Shown here: positions 41,894 through 49,785 of the stretch, piece by piece
Numbering within the stretch: the first letter of the stretch is position 1
Layout: each line of letters starts with the position of its first letter
Source of the DNA: CAYVLA01 sp964549615 [NCBI: uncultured Thermococci archaeon]
GTDB lineage: Archaea; CAYQAE01; CAYVLA01
Assembly (NCBI GenBank): GCA_964549615.1
Contig: CAZJVP010000020.1
Span: 62,001-126,000, forward strand
DNA length: 64,000 nucleotides
Reading direction: 5' to 3'
Translations under genes and position numbers: made by a program
Notes under the pieces: generated by a model
Seen by the model: the letters and a program-made list of their open reading frames with translations, nothing else
What the model was told of the DNA's origin: nothing
Database searches by the model: none

Positions 41894-42847
41894 ATGATGA
41901 TCTCCTATCTGGTCATAGCGGGTGCCACCTGGGTCGGGTTCAATATCGGGGCCAACGATGGCGCCAACTGCGTCGGAGCCTGCATCGGGGGAGGAGCCCT
42001 CGGATTCCGCAAGGCCGTTCTTCTCGGCGCAGCATTCGCATTCGTCGGCGGGCTCTTCGGGACAAAAGTCACCGCCACCATATCCCAAGACGTGCTGCTG
42101 CCTAGCGACCTCACGCCAATGGCCGCCGCCGCCTGCCTCTTCGCGGCCGGCTCAGTTGTAGCTCTCGCCACGACGTTCGGCATGCCCGTATCAACTTCCC
42201 ACGCGACCGTGCTCGCGATGGTGGGCGTCGGCCTCGGCACGAAGGCGCATATTGAAATGGCGAACCTCGCCAAGATAGTGTCCTCTTGGGTCATCCTGCC
42301 CGTAGCTATGATCGGCCTTTCATTCCTGATCATCACCGTCCTGAAGTCGCTCCTCTCGCGGGTCAGCTCGCTTGTGAACCTTGAGATCATACTGAAGTAC
42401 ATGTTGATCGCCAGCAGCATGTACGCTTCATTTGCTCTTGGTGCAAGCCACGCTGGACTCGCGGGCGGAATGGTGGAGGGGGCAGAAATCCTAGGCCGCT
42501 TCGGGGCGACGCTCTTAGGATCCTTTTGCATCGCGGCCGGCGTCTTGTTTTTCGGCGGTAGAGTCATAAGGACGCTCGCCGAGGGAATCACTCCCTTGAG
42601 TCCGGTCTCTGCCTTCGCGATGCAACTCTCCGCCGCCGTGGGGCTGAACGTGTGTTCGATCCTCGGATTGCCTGTATCCAGTTCACAGGCCATCGTCGCG
42701 GCCGCGGTTGGGGTTGGCCTCGCCCAGCGTGGGACGGCAGTGAACAGCAGGCAGATAGCCAAGATAGTCGTCTTCTGGATCGTTATCCCCATCGGCACTT
42801 TCCTAGCGACATATCTGTTCTTCCAGTTCATCGGTCACCATGGCTGA
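41894..42847 (+). CDS. PiT-family inorganic phosphate permease
   Basis: 317 aa from ATG 41894. Two inverted halves each with the PiT signature: FNIGANDGANCVGACIG near the start and the paired GMPVSTSHATVLAMVGVG and GLPVSSSQAIVAAAVGVG motifs. Ten or so TM helices. Cation-coupled uptake of phosphate (or, in relatives, sulfate). The next gene is its usual PhoU-like (DUF47) partner. Confidence 0.93.
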   Translation: MMISYLVIAGATWVGFNIGANDGANCVGACIGGGALGFRKAVLLGAAFAFVGGLFGTKVTATISQDVLLPSDLTPMAAAACLFAAGSVVALATTFGMPVSTSHATVLAMVGVGLGTKAHIEMANLAKIVSSWVILPVAMIGLSFLIITVLKSLLSRVSSLVNLEIILKYMLIASSMYASFALGASHAGLAGGMVEGAEILGRFGATLLGSFCIAAGVLFFGGRVIRTLAEGITPLSPVSAFAMQLSAAVGLNVCSILGLPVSSSQAIVAAAVGVGLAQRGTAVNSRQIAKIVVFWIVIPIGTFLATYLFFQFIGHHG

Positions 42848-42894
42848 GGCAAAAGATTCTTCATTGGAAAGAATGTGGAAGGAGACGTGGTTAG

Positions 42895-43530
42895 TTGGTA
42901 GGAGCAAAAGAGAAACGTGCCATGGAAGGGATCAACACACACATGAAGCTGGTCGCTGATTGCACGACCCAGCTGGCGAAGGTGTATCAGCTGTACGTGG
43001 GGGGCGACCCTGAGAGATACCAACAGGAAGCCATGCGGATGCGCGAGATGGAGCGCGAGGCTGACGAGGTCAGGAGGCAGGTGGAGCTCACCATATACTC
43101 TGGTGCATTCATGCCCATCTACAGGGAGGACTATCTGTCCCTGACCGAGCTGATCGACGAGGTTGCAGATGGCTGCCTTTCAGCGGTAAACCTCCTGTCC
43201 CTAACGAGGGTCAGGATACCGAAGGCAGCGGTGGACAGGATCGCTGCGTTGATCGAGAAAACCATCCAGTGCGTCGATGCCTTGCGGCAGTGCGTATCGA
43301 TCTGCTTGAAGGACAGAAGGAAGGCAGCTGAGATGGCGGCACGGGTGGAAGAACTGGAGGAATCCATAGACCAAGACGAATTCGATCTGCGCTCTGCCCT
43401 TTACAGGATGCCAATAGAGGGTTACGACAAACTGCTGCTCAACGATGTGGTGGAAAGGATCGGGAGCATATCCGACACCGCCGAGGACGTGAGCGATAGG
43501 ATAGTCATCATGGTCAGCAAGAGGGGATAG
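42895..43530 (+). CDS. PhoU-like DUF47 protein, PiT partner
   Basis: 211 aa all-helical protein of the DUF47/PhoU-related type, with acidic metal-binding stretches (REMEREADEVRRQ, ELIDEVADGC, IGSISDTAEDVSDR). These proteins sit next to PiT permeases and are thought to control them. TTG start 47 bases after the permease stop. Confidence 0.9.
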   Translation: MVGAKEKRAMEGINTHMKLVADCTTQLAKVYQLYVGGDPERYQQEAMRMREMEREADEVRRQVELTIYSGAFMPIYREDYLSLTELIDEVADGCLSAVNLLSLTRVRIPKAAVDRIAALIEKTIQCVDALRQCVSICLKDRRKAAEMAARVEELEESIDQDEFDLRSALYRMPIEGYDKLLLNDVVERIGSISDTAEDVSDRIVIMVSKRG

Positions 43531-43624
43531 TCCCGTCCCGAACACGATGCCCGCGTAAACACCTGACCCGGTCAGGGGCCTGCCCGGATCTCGGCTTTCC
43601 CAAGCATAGCTAGCGGCTACCAAA

Positions 43625-43634
43625 AATCTTTAAG
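43625..43634 (+). promoter_or_regulatory. TATA element of the small membrane operon
   Basis: atctttaagg 54-63 bases before ATG 43688, implying a leader of about 30 nt. Confidence 0.45.
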
Positions 43635-43687
43635 GCCACCCGGCGAGACCTTCGCGTTAATCCGTAGGTCGCGGTGCTGATAGCCAA

Positions 43688-44059
43688 ATGGGGCTGGCGA
43701 GCTTCGTCCAAGAGATAGGTGAGGTCCTCGAAAGGAATCTGAAGAGCAAGGCCGTCATCGTCACCATCATGGTCCTTGCCGCCCTCTTCCACGTAGTCTG
43801 CTTCATAATCCTGGGAATCCTATCGTTCACGCTATACATCCGCTCCCTGAGAGGCCCGTTACCCCTCTTTCCGAAGCGTGATGATAAGGAGACCGGGACG
43901 ATAGTCATCGGGATCGTGCTTTTTGGTTTCGGCCTCTACTACCTCGTGAGATCGTATATCCCAGAATTCGGGTGGCAGATAGCGTTCGTGCTGGTCGGTT
44001 CGTTCTTGATCGCCTTCGGGCTGAGCAGAGGAAGCGAGAGGCGTGAGGCGGGACACTAG
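43688..44059 (+). CDS. Three-helix membrane protein (123 aa)
   Basis: Hydrophobic helices at about residues 24-50, 73-92 and 96-115, with a positively charged loop (RSLRGPLPLFPKRDDKE). No family recognised. First gene of an overlapping three-gene operon leading to a DUF4097-like protein; the next start overlaps its stop by 17 bases. Confidence 0.65.
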   Translation: MGLASFVQEIGEVLERNLKSKAVIVTIMVLAALFHVVCFIILGILSFTLYIRSLRGPLPLFPKRDDKETGTIVIGIVLFGFGLYYLVRSYIPEFGWQIAFVLVGSFLIAFGLSRGSERREAGH

Positions 44060-44243
44060 GCGGGACAAGTACCTGCTCAGGGGATTCTTCGCAACCACCC
44101 TCGGCCTGATGTGGCTTGCGGCCGCAAAGCAACTTGTAGAGTTTCGGCCAGGACCGTACATCGCAGTCTTCTGCATGGCCTTTGGAGCGGAGATGGTCGC
44201 AATCGGGCTAATCAGAGAGCGCGCGAGAAGGTCTTTGCCTTGA
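44043..44243 (+). CDS. Two-helix membrane protein (66 aa)
   Basis: GTG start inside the previous gene, stop overlapping the next gene's TTG by four bases. Two hydrophobic helices (FFATTLGLMWLAAA and IAVFCMAFGAEMVAIGL) flanked by basic residues. No family recognised; tight overlaps suggest the three products are made in fixed ratio and may form one complex. Confidence 0.6.
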   Translation: MRRDTRRDKYLLRGFFATTLGLMWLAAAKQLVEFRPGPYIAVFCMAFGAEMVAIGLIRERARRSLP

Positions 44244-45289
44244 AGATTGATCCGCTGCCATCCGCAATCGCCGTCGGCATCTTCTTGATCACGATCTCGG
44301 TCCTTGACCTTTCGTTGGCGCCCGAGACGAGCAAGGCCTATCTGGCGATCATGTGCGGAGCCATGTTCTTCGCCGCGTCCATTGTCTCAAGACGAGGAGG
44401 GGCTGCTGAGTTGGGTGCTCAGACCGTCGCCTCCTATGCCACGCTCTTGGTCGCCGCGCTCGTTTTCTTCTCGCTGCCCCTTCCGGTACCCATTTTTTCG
44501 CTCGTCACCGGGCAGGAGGCCGTCCTTAGCGAAGCCCATGAGGGAAACATCACGACTGCCAGGGTCCTCATCAGCTTGGATATGGTGAACCTTGAACTCT
44601 CGCTCGAGAACTCCAACACGTCGGGATACAGGATAAGCTCCGAGATGGCAGCCCGGGGCGTGACCAAGAAGGCAGCGTCCCGGGTCTTGGAGAAGTGCAG
44701 ACTCGAGATATTTGACGTGGGGGGCAACATCAGCGTCCGATTGACGGGGCCCAAGCGCCTGCAGATAAGGGTTAGGCCTCGCCTGACCATCCGGGTGCCG
44801 ACGAACGCCACCGTAAACCTCGAGGTCAGATCTACCAAGGGGTCGCTGAACCTGACCGGGCTCTCCTGCGGAAGGATAGGCGCTTGGATGAAAACGGGCA
44901 CCATCAGCGCCCGTTCTCTCAGCGCGTGGTCGTGCGAATTGGTCCTGGACAACGGTCCAATCGACATCGAAGTCGTGGCTCGACAGCTTCGCCTCCAGAC
45001 CATAATCGGCGACATCCGCGTCCTGTCGCTCAGGCCCGAAGCCGATCTGTCGGCAGAAAGCGTTAATGGCAAGATAGACGCTCGGCTGAACTTTTCGGAC
45101 GAGATCGGCTACTGGGTCGAGGCCGACACAATCGGTGGATCCATACAGGTCAACCTGACCAACGTTCTCGTGATCAAGCAGAAGACCGGCTTCATCTCCG
45201 TCAGAAGCCGAGATCTAGAGGAGAAGAAGGCGATCACCAACGTATATGCAAGGACGACAACGGGCAACATCACGATAGCTCAGGCCTAG
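44240..45289 (+). CDS. Membrane protein with DUF4097-like beta-helix ectodomain
   Basis: 349 aa. N-terminal helices (about residues 8-25, 32-50 and 58-80) followed by a repetitive beta domain of the DUF4097/adhesin-like type: successive rungs such as VNLEVRSTKGSLNLTG, GAWMKTGTISARSL, LVLDNGPIDIEVV, LSAESVNGKIDARL and YARTTTGNITIAQA. Relatives are cell-envelope proteins of unknown role. TTG 44240 overlaps the preceding stop; the longer frame is antisense to nothing but runs through the previous gene. Confidence 0.75.
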   Translation: MKIDPLPSAIAVGIFLITISVLDLSLAPETSKAYLAIMCGAMFFAASIVSRRGGAAELGAQTVASYATLLVAALVFFSLPLPVPIFSLVTGQEAVLSEAHEGNITTARVLISLDMVNLELSLENSNTSGYRISSEMAARGVTKKAASRVLEKCRLEIFDVGGNISVRLTGPKRLQIRVRPRLTIRVPTNATVNLEVRSTKGSLNLTGLSCGRIGAWMKTGTISARSLSAWSCELVLDNGPIDIEVVARQLRLQTIIGDIRVLSLRPEADLSAESVNGKIDARLNFSDEIGYWVEADTIGGSIQVNLTNVLVIKQKTGFISVRSRDLEEKKAITNVYARTTTGNITIAQA

Positions 45290-45325
45290 CCGTCCAACCA
45301 CTTCGAAATGCCGACAGCGCACACA

Positions 45326-45670
45326 CTACTTCTTGGCCTTGGCCAGGCCCAGGCGTGCCCTCATGTCCTTGTTCCGGATCAGCTTTCCGACGATGTCTTT
45401 CAGCAAGGGATTCTCTCCGCCGCGGTTCTTCGTCTCGTACTCAAGGGCCATGAGCGTCTCACGAATCTTCTTCTTGACCGCCCTAGAGGCCAACGGCATG
45501 GACGCCTTCTGGTAGAGGGAAGAGCTCTCGTCGTAGCACACGATGGCCCTCTTCATGCATTCAACTCTGCCACCAGGGTTTGATGACTCCTTGTACGCCT
45601 TGAGCATGAGGAGGTCACCTTGACCCTCCAGTGACGAGGCTTCTAGCAATCCGGAGGAATCGATCTTCAT
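45326..45670 (-). CDS. Hypothetical helical protein (114 aa)
   Basis: Soluble, charged, mostly helical protein with a TPR/MIT-like start (ASSLEGQGDLLMLKAYKESS... RAIVCYDESSSLYQKASMP), that is two antiparallel-helix-like segments, and a basic C-terminus (RARLGLAKAKK). No firm family. A TATA-like TTTAAG on the minus strand about 37 bases upstream supports expression. Confidence 0.55.
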   Translation of the reverse strand: MKIDSSGLLEASSLEGQGDLLMLKAYKESSNPGGRVECMKRAIVCYDESSSLYQKASMPLASRAVKKKIRETLMALEYETKNRGGENPLLKDIVGKLIRNKDMRARLGLAKAKK

Positions 45671-45716
45671 CTCAATCTAAGATCTGCGGCAGGATGCCGA
45701 ATCTTCTTAAATCTTG

Positions 45717-46742
45717 TCAACTCTCCCGACCCCGGTATGCGATCTCCACTCCTGTATCCCGCCTCCGTTCGGACTCTGCCACGACTAGGCCGGCGATTAT
45801 CGCTGCAGAACAGGCCAGTTGGACTGCTGAGAGCGAATCACCCAGAAACGCTCTCCCAAGTATCAGCGCGACGACCGGAACCAGGAATATGAAGCCCGCC
45901 GCCCTTGAAGCCTCCATGCGGCTGAGAGCCCCGACATAGCATGAATAGGCCAAAACCGTCGGAACCAACGCGAGGATGAGCAGCAGTCCTACCTCTGAAC
46001 CGGATAACTTGGCCACCCACCCGAGCGGTTCGGTCGCCGCCGCGAAAGCCAATAGAGGAATCGTCCCGCCGATCGAAGTTCCGGCAAGCAGCGACATGGG
46101 GTGCACCCTATCCAGTATGGACGCCCTCAGCGCAACGGTGTAGAAGGCGTAAGCCACGCTGCTGCCGACGATCAACGCCAGTCCGTATGCGGAAGCGTTG
46201 CCCGACCCTTTCGAACCGAACGAGAGCACCATCGTCCCCGAGAACGCCGCGATCGACCCAACCAACCTCCTTGCACCAAACCGCTCGTCCAGAAGAACCG
46301 CCGCGATGATGGCAGTGTAGATCGGGCCCGCCCCTTGGACGACCCCGGACAGGCTTGCGCTGAGATGGAGCATGCCGTAGTTTTGGAGGATGTTCGGCAG
46401 GAAGGTGCCCACGAAACCTATGGCGAAGAACCTTCCCCACAAGGCACGGCTGAGGAGCTGATCCCGCAGCCTCGGAATCGCAAGGGTCACGCATAGCAGG
46501 ACGAGCGCAGCGATCCCAAACCTTGCCGCTGCGAGTCCCGCCGGCGGCAGGGTGCCCAGCGCCATCTTTATCCACGTGAATGATGCTCCCCAGCAGACGA
46601 CGGATACGAGCATCAGGCAGCTCCCAACCAGGCCCGAGTTCGATCGGCTCTTCAACGGCCGGTCCAGGAAATCCTTCGATAAATGTCTATCAGTCGGCGA
46701 GTCGGCGACTAGCCGGCCAGCCATCCTACGTTCGTTCTGCAC
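45717..46742 (-). CDS. EamA/DMT-family transporter
   Basis: 341 aa with ten hydrophobic helices in two homologous halves (GSCLMLVSVVCWGASFTWIK ... VGLLLILALVPTVLAYSCYV). EamA proteins export or import metabolites; the substrate cannot be told. The N-terminal 35 residues before the first helix are unusually long, so a later start (for example the second Met) is possible. Confidence 0.85.
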   Translation of the reverse strand: MQNERRMAGRLVADSPTDRHLSKDFLDRPLKSRSNSGLVGSCLMLVSVVCWGASFTWIKMALGTLPPAGLAAARFGIAALVLLCVTLAIPRLRDQLLSRALWGRFFAIGFVGTFLPNILQNYGMLHLSASLSGVVQGAGPIYTAIIAAVLLDERFGARRLVGSIAAFSGTMVLSFGSKGSGNASAYGLALIVGSSVAYAFYTVALRASILDRVHPMSLLAGTSIGGTIPLLAFAAATEPLGWVAKLSGSEVGLLLILALVPTVLAYSCYVGALSRMEASRAAGFIFLVPVVALILGRAFLGDSLSAVQLACSAAIIAGLVVAESERRRDTGVEIAYRGRES

Positions 46743-46815
46743 CCCCTGGCAGCTTTCCAGTTGATTATCGTTAGGGCAACCTTCGGGCAGCGAGCCGCGA
46801 GCCGTGAGCCGTGAA

Positions 46816-46827
46816 ACCTTTATTAGG
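46816..46827 (+). promoter_or_regulatory. TATA element of the isomerase-oxidoreductase operon
   Basis: acctttattagg 36-47 bases before ATG 46863, which has a ggtgat ribosome binding site. Confidence 0.5.
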
Positions 46828-46862
46828 CCTAGTCCGTGCTGCCTCGCACGCGGGTGATCGCG

Positions 46863-47648
46863 ATGAAGTTGGCATGCCAGGAAAACTTGGTTCCGGGCAA
46901 GACCCTGAACGAGAAGCTCACCAAGATGGAGTCGTACGGATTCAGGGGGGCCGAATTCTGGGGCCGAGGACTGCCCGAACGGATGGATGAGATAAAGGAA
47001 GCCCTTGCCTCCACAAAGCTGAAGGCCTCAACGATATGTGCGGGCTATGGGGGGTGCCTGCTGGACACCGACAAGAACGAGAGGAAGAAGGCAATGGAGG
47101 ACATCAAGGCGCTCCTCAAGGCTGGAGCTGACCTCGGCGTGGTTGGGCTCATCACGGTTCCGATCTTCGGCGGGCCGCGCATCCCGGACCTCACCCCTTA
47201 CGCGCCTGCCGTGGAGATAGAGAAGAAGCTGCTCGTGCTGGAACTCAAGGAGCTCGGCAAACATGCACAGGACGTCGGGTGCCTTGTCCTGTTGGAGCCG
47301 CTGAACAGGTACGAGACGCATCTTCTCCGTACCCTGAACGATGCAATGGAGATCCAGAAGGCGGTGGGCATCGACAGCGTGAAGATAATGGCGGACTTCT
47401 TCCACATGAGCATTGAGGAGAGGGACATCGCAGCAAGCCTTCGGGAGGCTGGGGACGCTGTGAGCCACATACATCTGGCCGACAGCACGAGGCAGCTGCC
47501 CGGTTACGGGCATACCGATTTCAGGTCCGGCTTCGCCGCGCTCAAGAAGATTGGATACGACAAGTACATGGCACTCGAATGCGGCGTGCCCGGCGACCCC
47601 GAGGTTGAGCTTCCCAAGGCCGTCAAGTACCTCAAGTCGTGCATGTGA
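46863..47648 (+). CDS. Sugar phosphate isomerase/epimerase-like TIM barrel
   Basis: About 261 aa from ATG 46863. AP-endonuclease-2/xylose-isomerase-like barrel with metal-binding acids at strand ends: LVLLEPLNRYETHLL (Glu), VKIMADFFHMSIEE (Asp, His), VSHIHLADSTRQLPGYGHTDF (His) and YMALECGVPGDPE (Glu). These are the hallmarks of hydroxypyruvate-isomerase/inosose-type enzymes. Followed after 9 bases by a Gfo/Idh/MocA enzyme, a typical pair in cyclitol or keto-sugar catabolism. Confidence 0.88.
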   Translation: MKLACQENLVPGKTLNEKLTKMESYGFRGAEFWGRGLPERMDEIKEALASTKLKASTICAGYGGCLLDTDKNERKKAMEDIKALLKAGADLGVVGLITVPIFGGPRIPDLTPYAPAVEIEKKLLVLELKELGKHAQDVGCLVLLEPLNRYETHLLRTLNDAMEIQKAVGIDSVKIMADFFHMSIEERDIAASLREAGDAVSHIHLADSTRQLPGYGHTDFRSGFAALKKIGYDKYMALECGVPGDPEVELPKAVKYLKSCM

Positions 47649-47657
47649 GGCGATTAC

Positions 47658-48620
47658 GTGCCGGTCAGAGTCGGATTCGTCGGCGTAGGCGGAATAGCGC
47701 AGGGACACCTCAACAACGTCAAGAGGAATCCCCTGGCCGAGCTCGTCGCCGTCTGCGACATAGTTGAGGAGAAGGCGAAAGCGGCGTCCGAGAAGTTCGG
47801 CGCCAAGCCCTACACCAACTTTGCGGACATGATCAAGAGGGAAGATCTGCAGGCGCTCTACGTCTGCGTCCCGCCGCACGCACACGGCAAGGTCGAGTTG
47901 CTCGCGGCTGAGAAGGGGATATCCCTTTTCATAGAGAAGCCGCTGGCCTCCGACCCGCTCACCCCGGAGAGAATCGCAAAGGCCATCTCGAGAAAAGGGG
48001 TGATCGCAAGCGTGGGTTACAACTGGCGTTACAGCGACATGACGGACAGAGCCCTCGAAATCCTTAAGGACAAGACCATCGGACTGGTCCTAGGATACTG
48101 GATGGGCGGGCTGCCCGGGGTAGCTTGGTGGCGGGTGAAGGCCCAGTCGGGAGGCCAGGCCGTTGAGCAGACGACTCACATCTTTGACATGGCGAGATGT
48201 CTCGCCGGCGAGGTCAAGACCGTCTATGCATCGGCTGGGCTCCAGTGCATGAAGGACGTGGAGAACCTCGACGTGGAGGACGCCTCGGCCGTGAACCTCA
48301 CCTTCAAGAACGGGGCGCCTGGAGCCATAATCTCGACCTGCATGCTCAGCCAAGGCTATCGGGTGATGATCTCGGTCTTCTCGAGGGACCTAGCCTTGGA
48401 GCACACGCAGGGGACCCTCAGGATCATGACCCCTGCGGAGGAGAGGTTGCTCAAGTCAAGGGTCGACCCATATGCCAAGGAGGATGAGATCTTCATCGAG
48501 GCAGTGTCGACGGGAAATGCCTCAAAGATAAGGTCGCCCTACGACGACGCGCTCAAGACCCACCGGGTAACGATGGCGGCAAACCGCTCCATGCGAACCG
48601 GTAGGCCAGTGGCACTGTAG
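47658..48620 (+). CDS. Gfo/Idh/MocA-family NAD(P)-dependent oxidoreductase 2
   Basis: 320 aa, GTG start. Rossmann motif GFVGVGGIAQGHLNNV, VCVPPHAHGKVE, FIEKPLAS (E-K-P) and VEQTTHIFDMARCLAGEVK with the catalytic-region His-x3-Asp. Diverged from the copy at 37.8 kb, so a different substrate is likely. Probably acts with the upstream TIM-barrel isomerase. Confidence 0.9.
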   Translation: MPVRVGFVGVGGIAQGHLNNVKRNPLAELVAVCDIVEEKAKAASEKFGAKPYTNFADMIKREDLQALYVCVPPHAHGKVELLAAEKGISLFIEKPLASDPLTPERIAKAISRKGVIASVGYNWRYSDMTDRALEILKDKTIGLVLGYWMGGLPGVAWWRVKAQSGGQAVEQTTHIFDMARCLAGEVKTVYASAGLQCMKDVENLDVEDASAVNLTFKNGAPGAIISTCMLSQGYRVMISVFSRDLALEHTQGTLRIMTPAEERLLKSRVDPYAKEDEIFIEAVSTGNASKIRSPYDDALKTHRVTMAANRSMRTGRPVAL

Positions 48621-49100
48621 GATTCGGGTTGGCCGGCCTTCCGCCCGTCTTAGGCCTTCAGCGTGGCGATCGCCCCGGGGTCAGATGGCTAGAGCGCGCA
48701 AGGAAGGCTTCGTCGAACACTTCTCCGAAAGCATGTACAAACTGCGGGGGGCGAGCTCTTCGATCGTTGTCCAGGAACGCGTGAGGCCCTACTCGAGCAA
48801 GCGGCATCTTCGCGTCCCATCTCCTGGCGCCGACCCAGGCAAACAGCCGGTTGGCAAAGGCCCGGCGTCCGAAAGCTGGCCGCGAAGGCGAGCTTGGGCG
48901 GCATTATCTTGCCGAATGCCAAGCGTGCCACGAGGCATGGGCCTAGCAGCCCGAATCGCAAACCCAGTTCGACACTAGAAAGATTCAGAAGGGCAAGAAA
49001 GCAAGGTCCGTTAGAGAATCTGGCAGCGATACGAATCAAAAGCACGGAGAGAGCGCGGGGGGTCCTCTACAGATCCTACCCCCGGATCAGCGGCGGCAGC
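48621..49100. other. Gap between the oxidoreductase and THUMP genes
   Basis: 480 bases. A 97-codon plus-strand frame (48685-48978) exists but has no start signal or protein-like pattern. I see no RNA gene or mobile-element motif. Confidence 0.45.
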
Positions 49101-49670
49101 TCAGCCAACCGACACCTCGTTATCGCCCTTGCTGCCGACGGAGAAGGAAATGGGTCGTGCGGGGATCTCGAGCATCTCGTCCGGACGCAGCAGGGAGACG
49201 GCCGCCTCCCTTCCGATGATGTGTATGTAAAGGATTCTCTCGGGGCTCACTAGATCCGGGCGCGGCCTCGCGATGCGATGCCAAAGCACCTCAACCAGCC
49301 GGGCCAGGGCACTGGAGGGTCCGCCCGTCCTGTACACCACCATCTTCCAGCCTTCGCCCTCGCGGATCCCATCTGCGACCTTGGAGGCGAGCTCGGCGAC
49401 TCTGACCGGATCGCTCGTGCACCAGAAGTCTGCGGGAATCCAGCATCGGGTGTATGAGAACCTCTCCGGCTGGATGGCGTACAGATACCTGAGACGCCTC
49501 ACCACCCTGCGTGGCTCTTCTTCCACAGCAAGCTTCACGACGCCCTCCACGTCGGCGTCAAGCAGCGACGCCCGACTTCGAACCGCGCCCAGCAGGTCGC
49601 AGACCTCAAGCCTCGCCTCCGCCGGGCAGGCCCGATCGTACGTTGAGAGCAGGTTGGCCAGGCGCTCCAT
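49101..49670 (-). CDS. THUMP-domain protein
   Basis: About 189 aa from ATG 49670. Central part resembles archaeal stand-alone THUMP RNA-binding proteins (RRLRYLYAIQPERF, IPADFWCTSDPVRVAELASK, IREGEGWKMVVYRTG, LVSPERILYIHIIG, EIPARPISFSVGS). THUMP domains bind the acceptor end of tRNA and deliver modification enzymes; this one has no visible catalytic domain and may act with a partner. A TATA element (49696-49704) lies at leaderless distance. Confidence 0.7.
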   Translation of the reverse strand: MERLANLLSTYDRACPAEARLEVCDLLGAVRSRASLLDADVEGVVKLAVEEEPRRVVRRLRYLYAIQPERFSYTRCWIPADFWCTSDPVRVAELASKVADGIREGEGWKMVVYRTGGPSSALARLVEVLWHRIARPRPDLVSPERILYIHIIGREAAVSLLRPDEMLEIPARPISFSVGSKGDNEVSVG

Positions 49671-49695
49671 CGAACCAATACAAGTCAAGCGGCTA

Positions 49696-49704
49696 GAAAT
49701 ATTG
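49696..49704 (-). promoter_or_regulatory. TATA element of the THUMP gene
   Basis: CAATATTTC on the minus strand, 26-34 bases before ATG 49670. Confidence 0.5.
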
Positions 49705-49785
49705 AACGCCTACACCCAGGAGATTCCCTGCGAGGGTCTCGGCGCCAGTCCAAGAGCCAGCCTTCAGTCCGCCGACCCATGGACC

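Noticed and set aside
48685-48978. 97-codon plus-strand frame
   Set aside because: Low hydrophobic periodicity, Arg/Pro/Ser-rich and no start signals; likely spurious.
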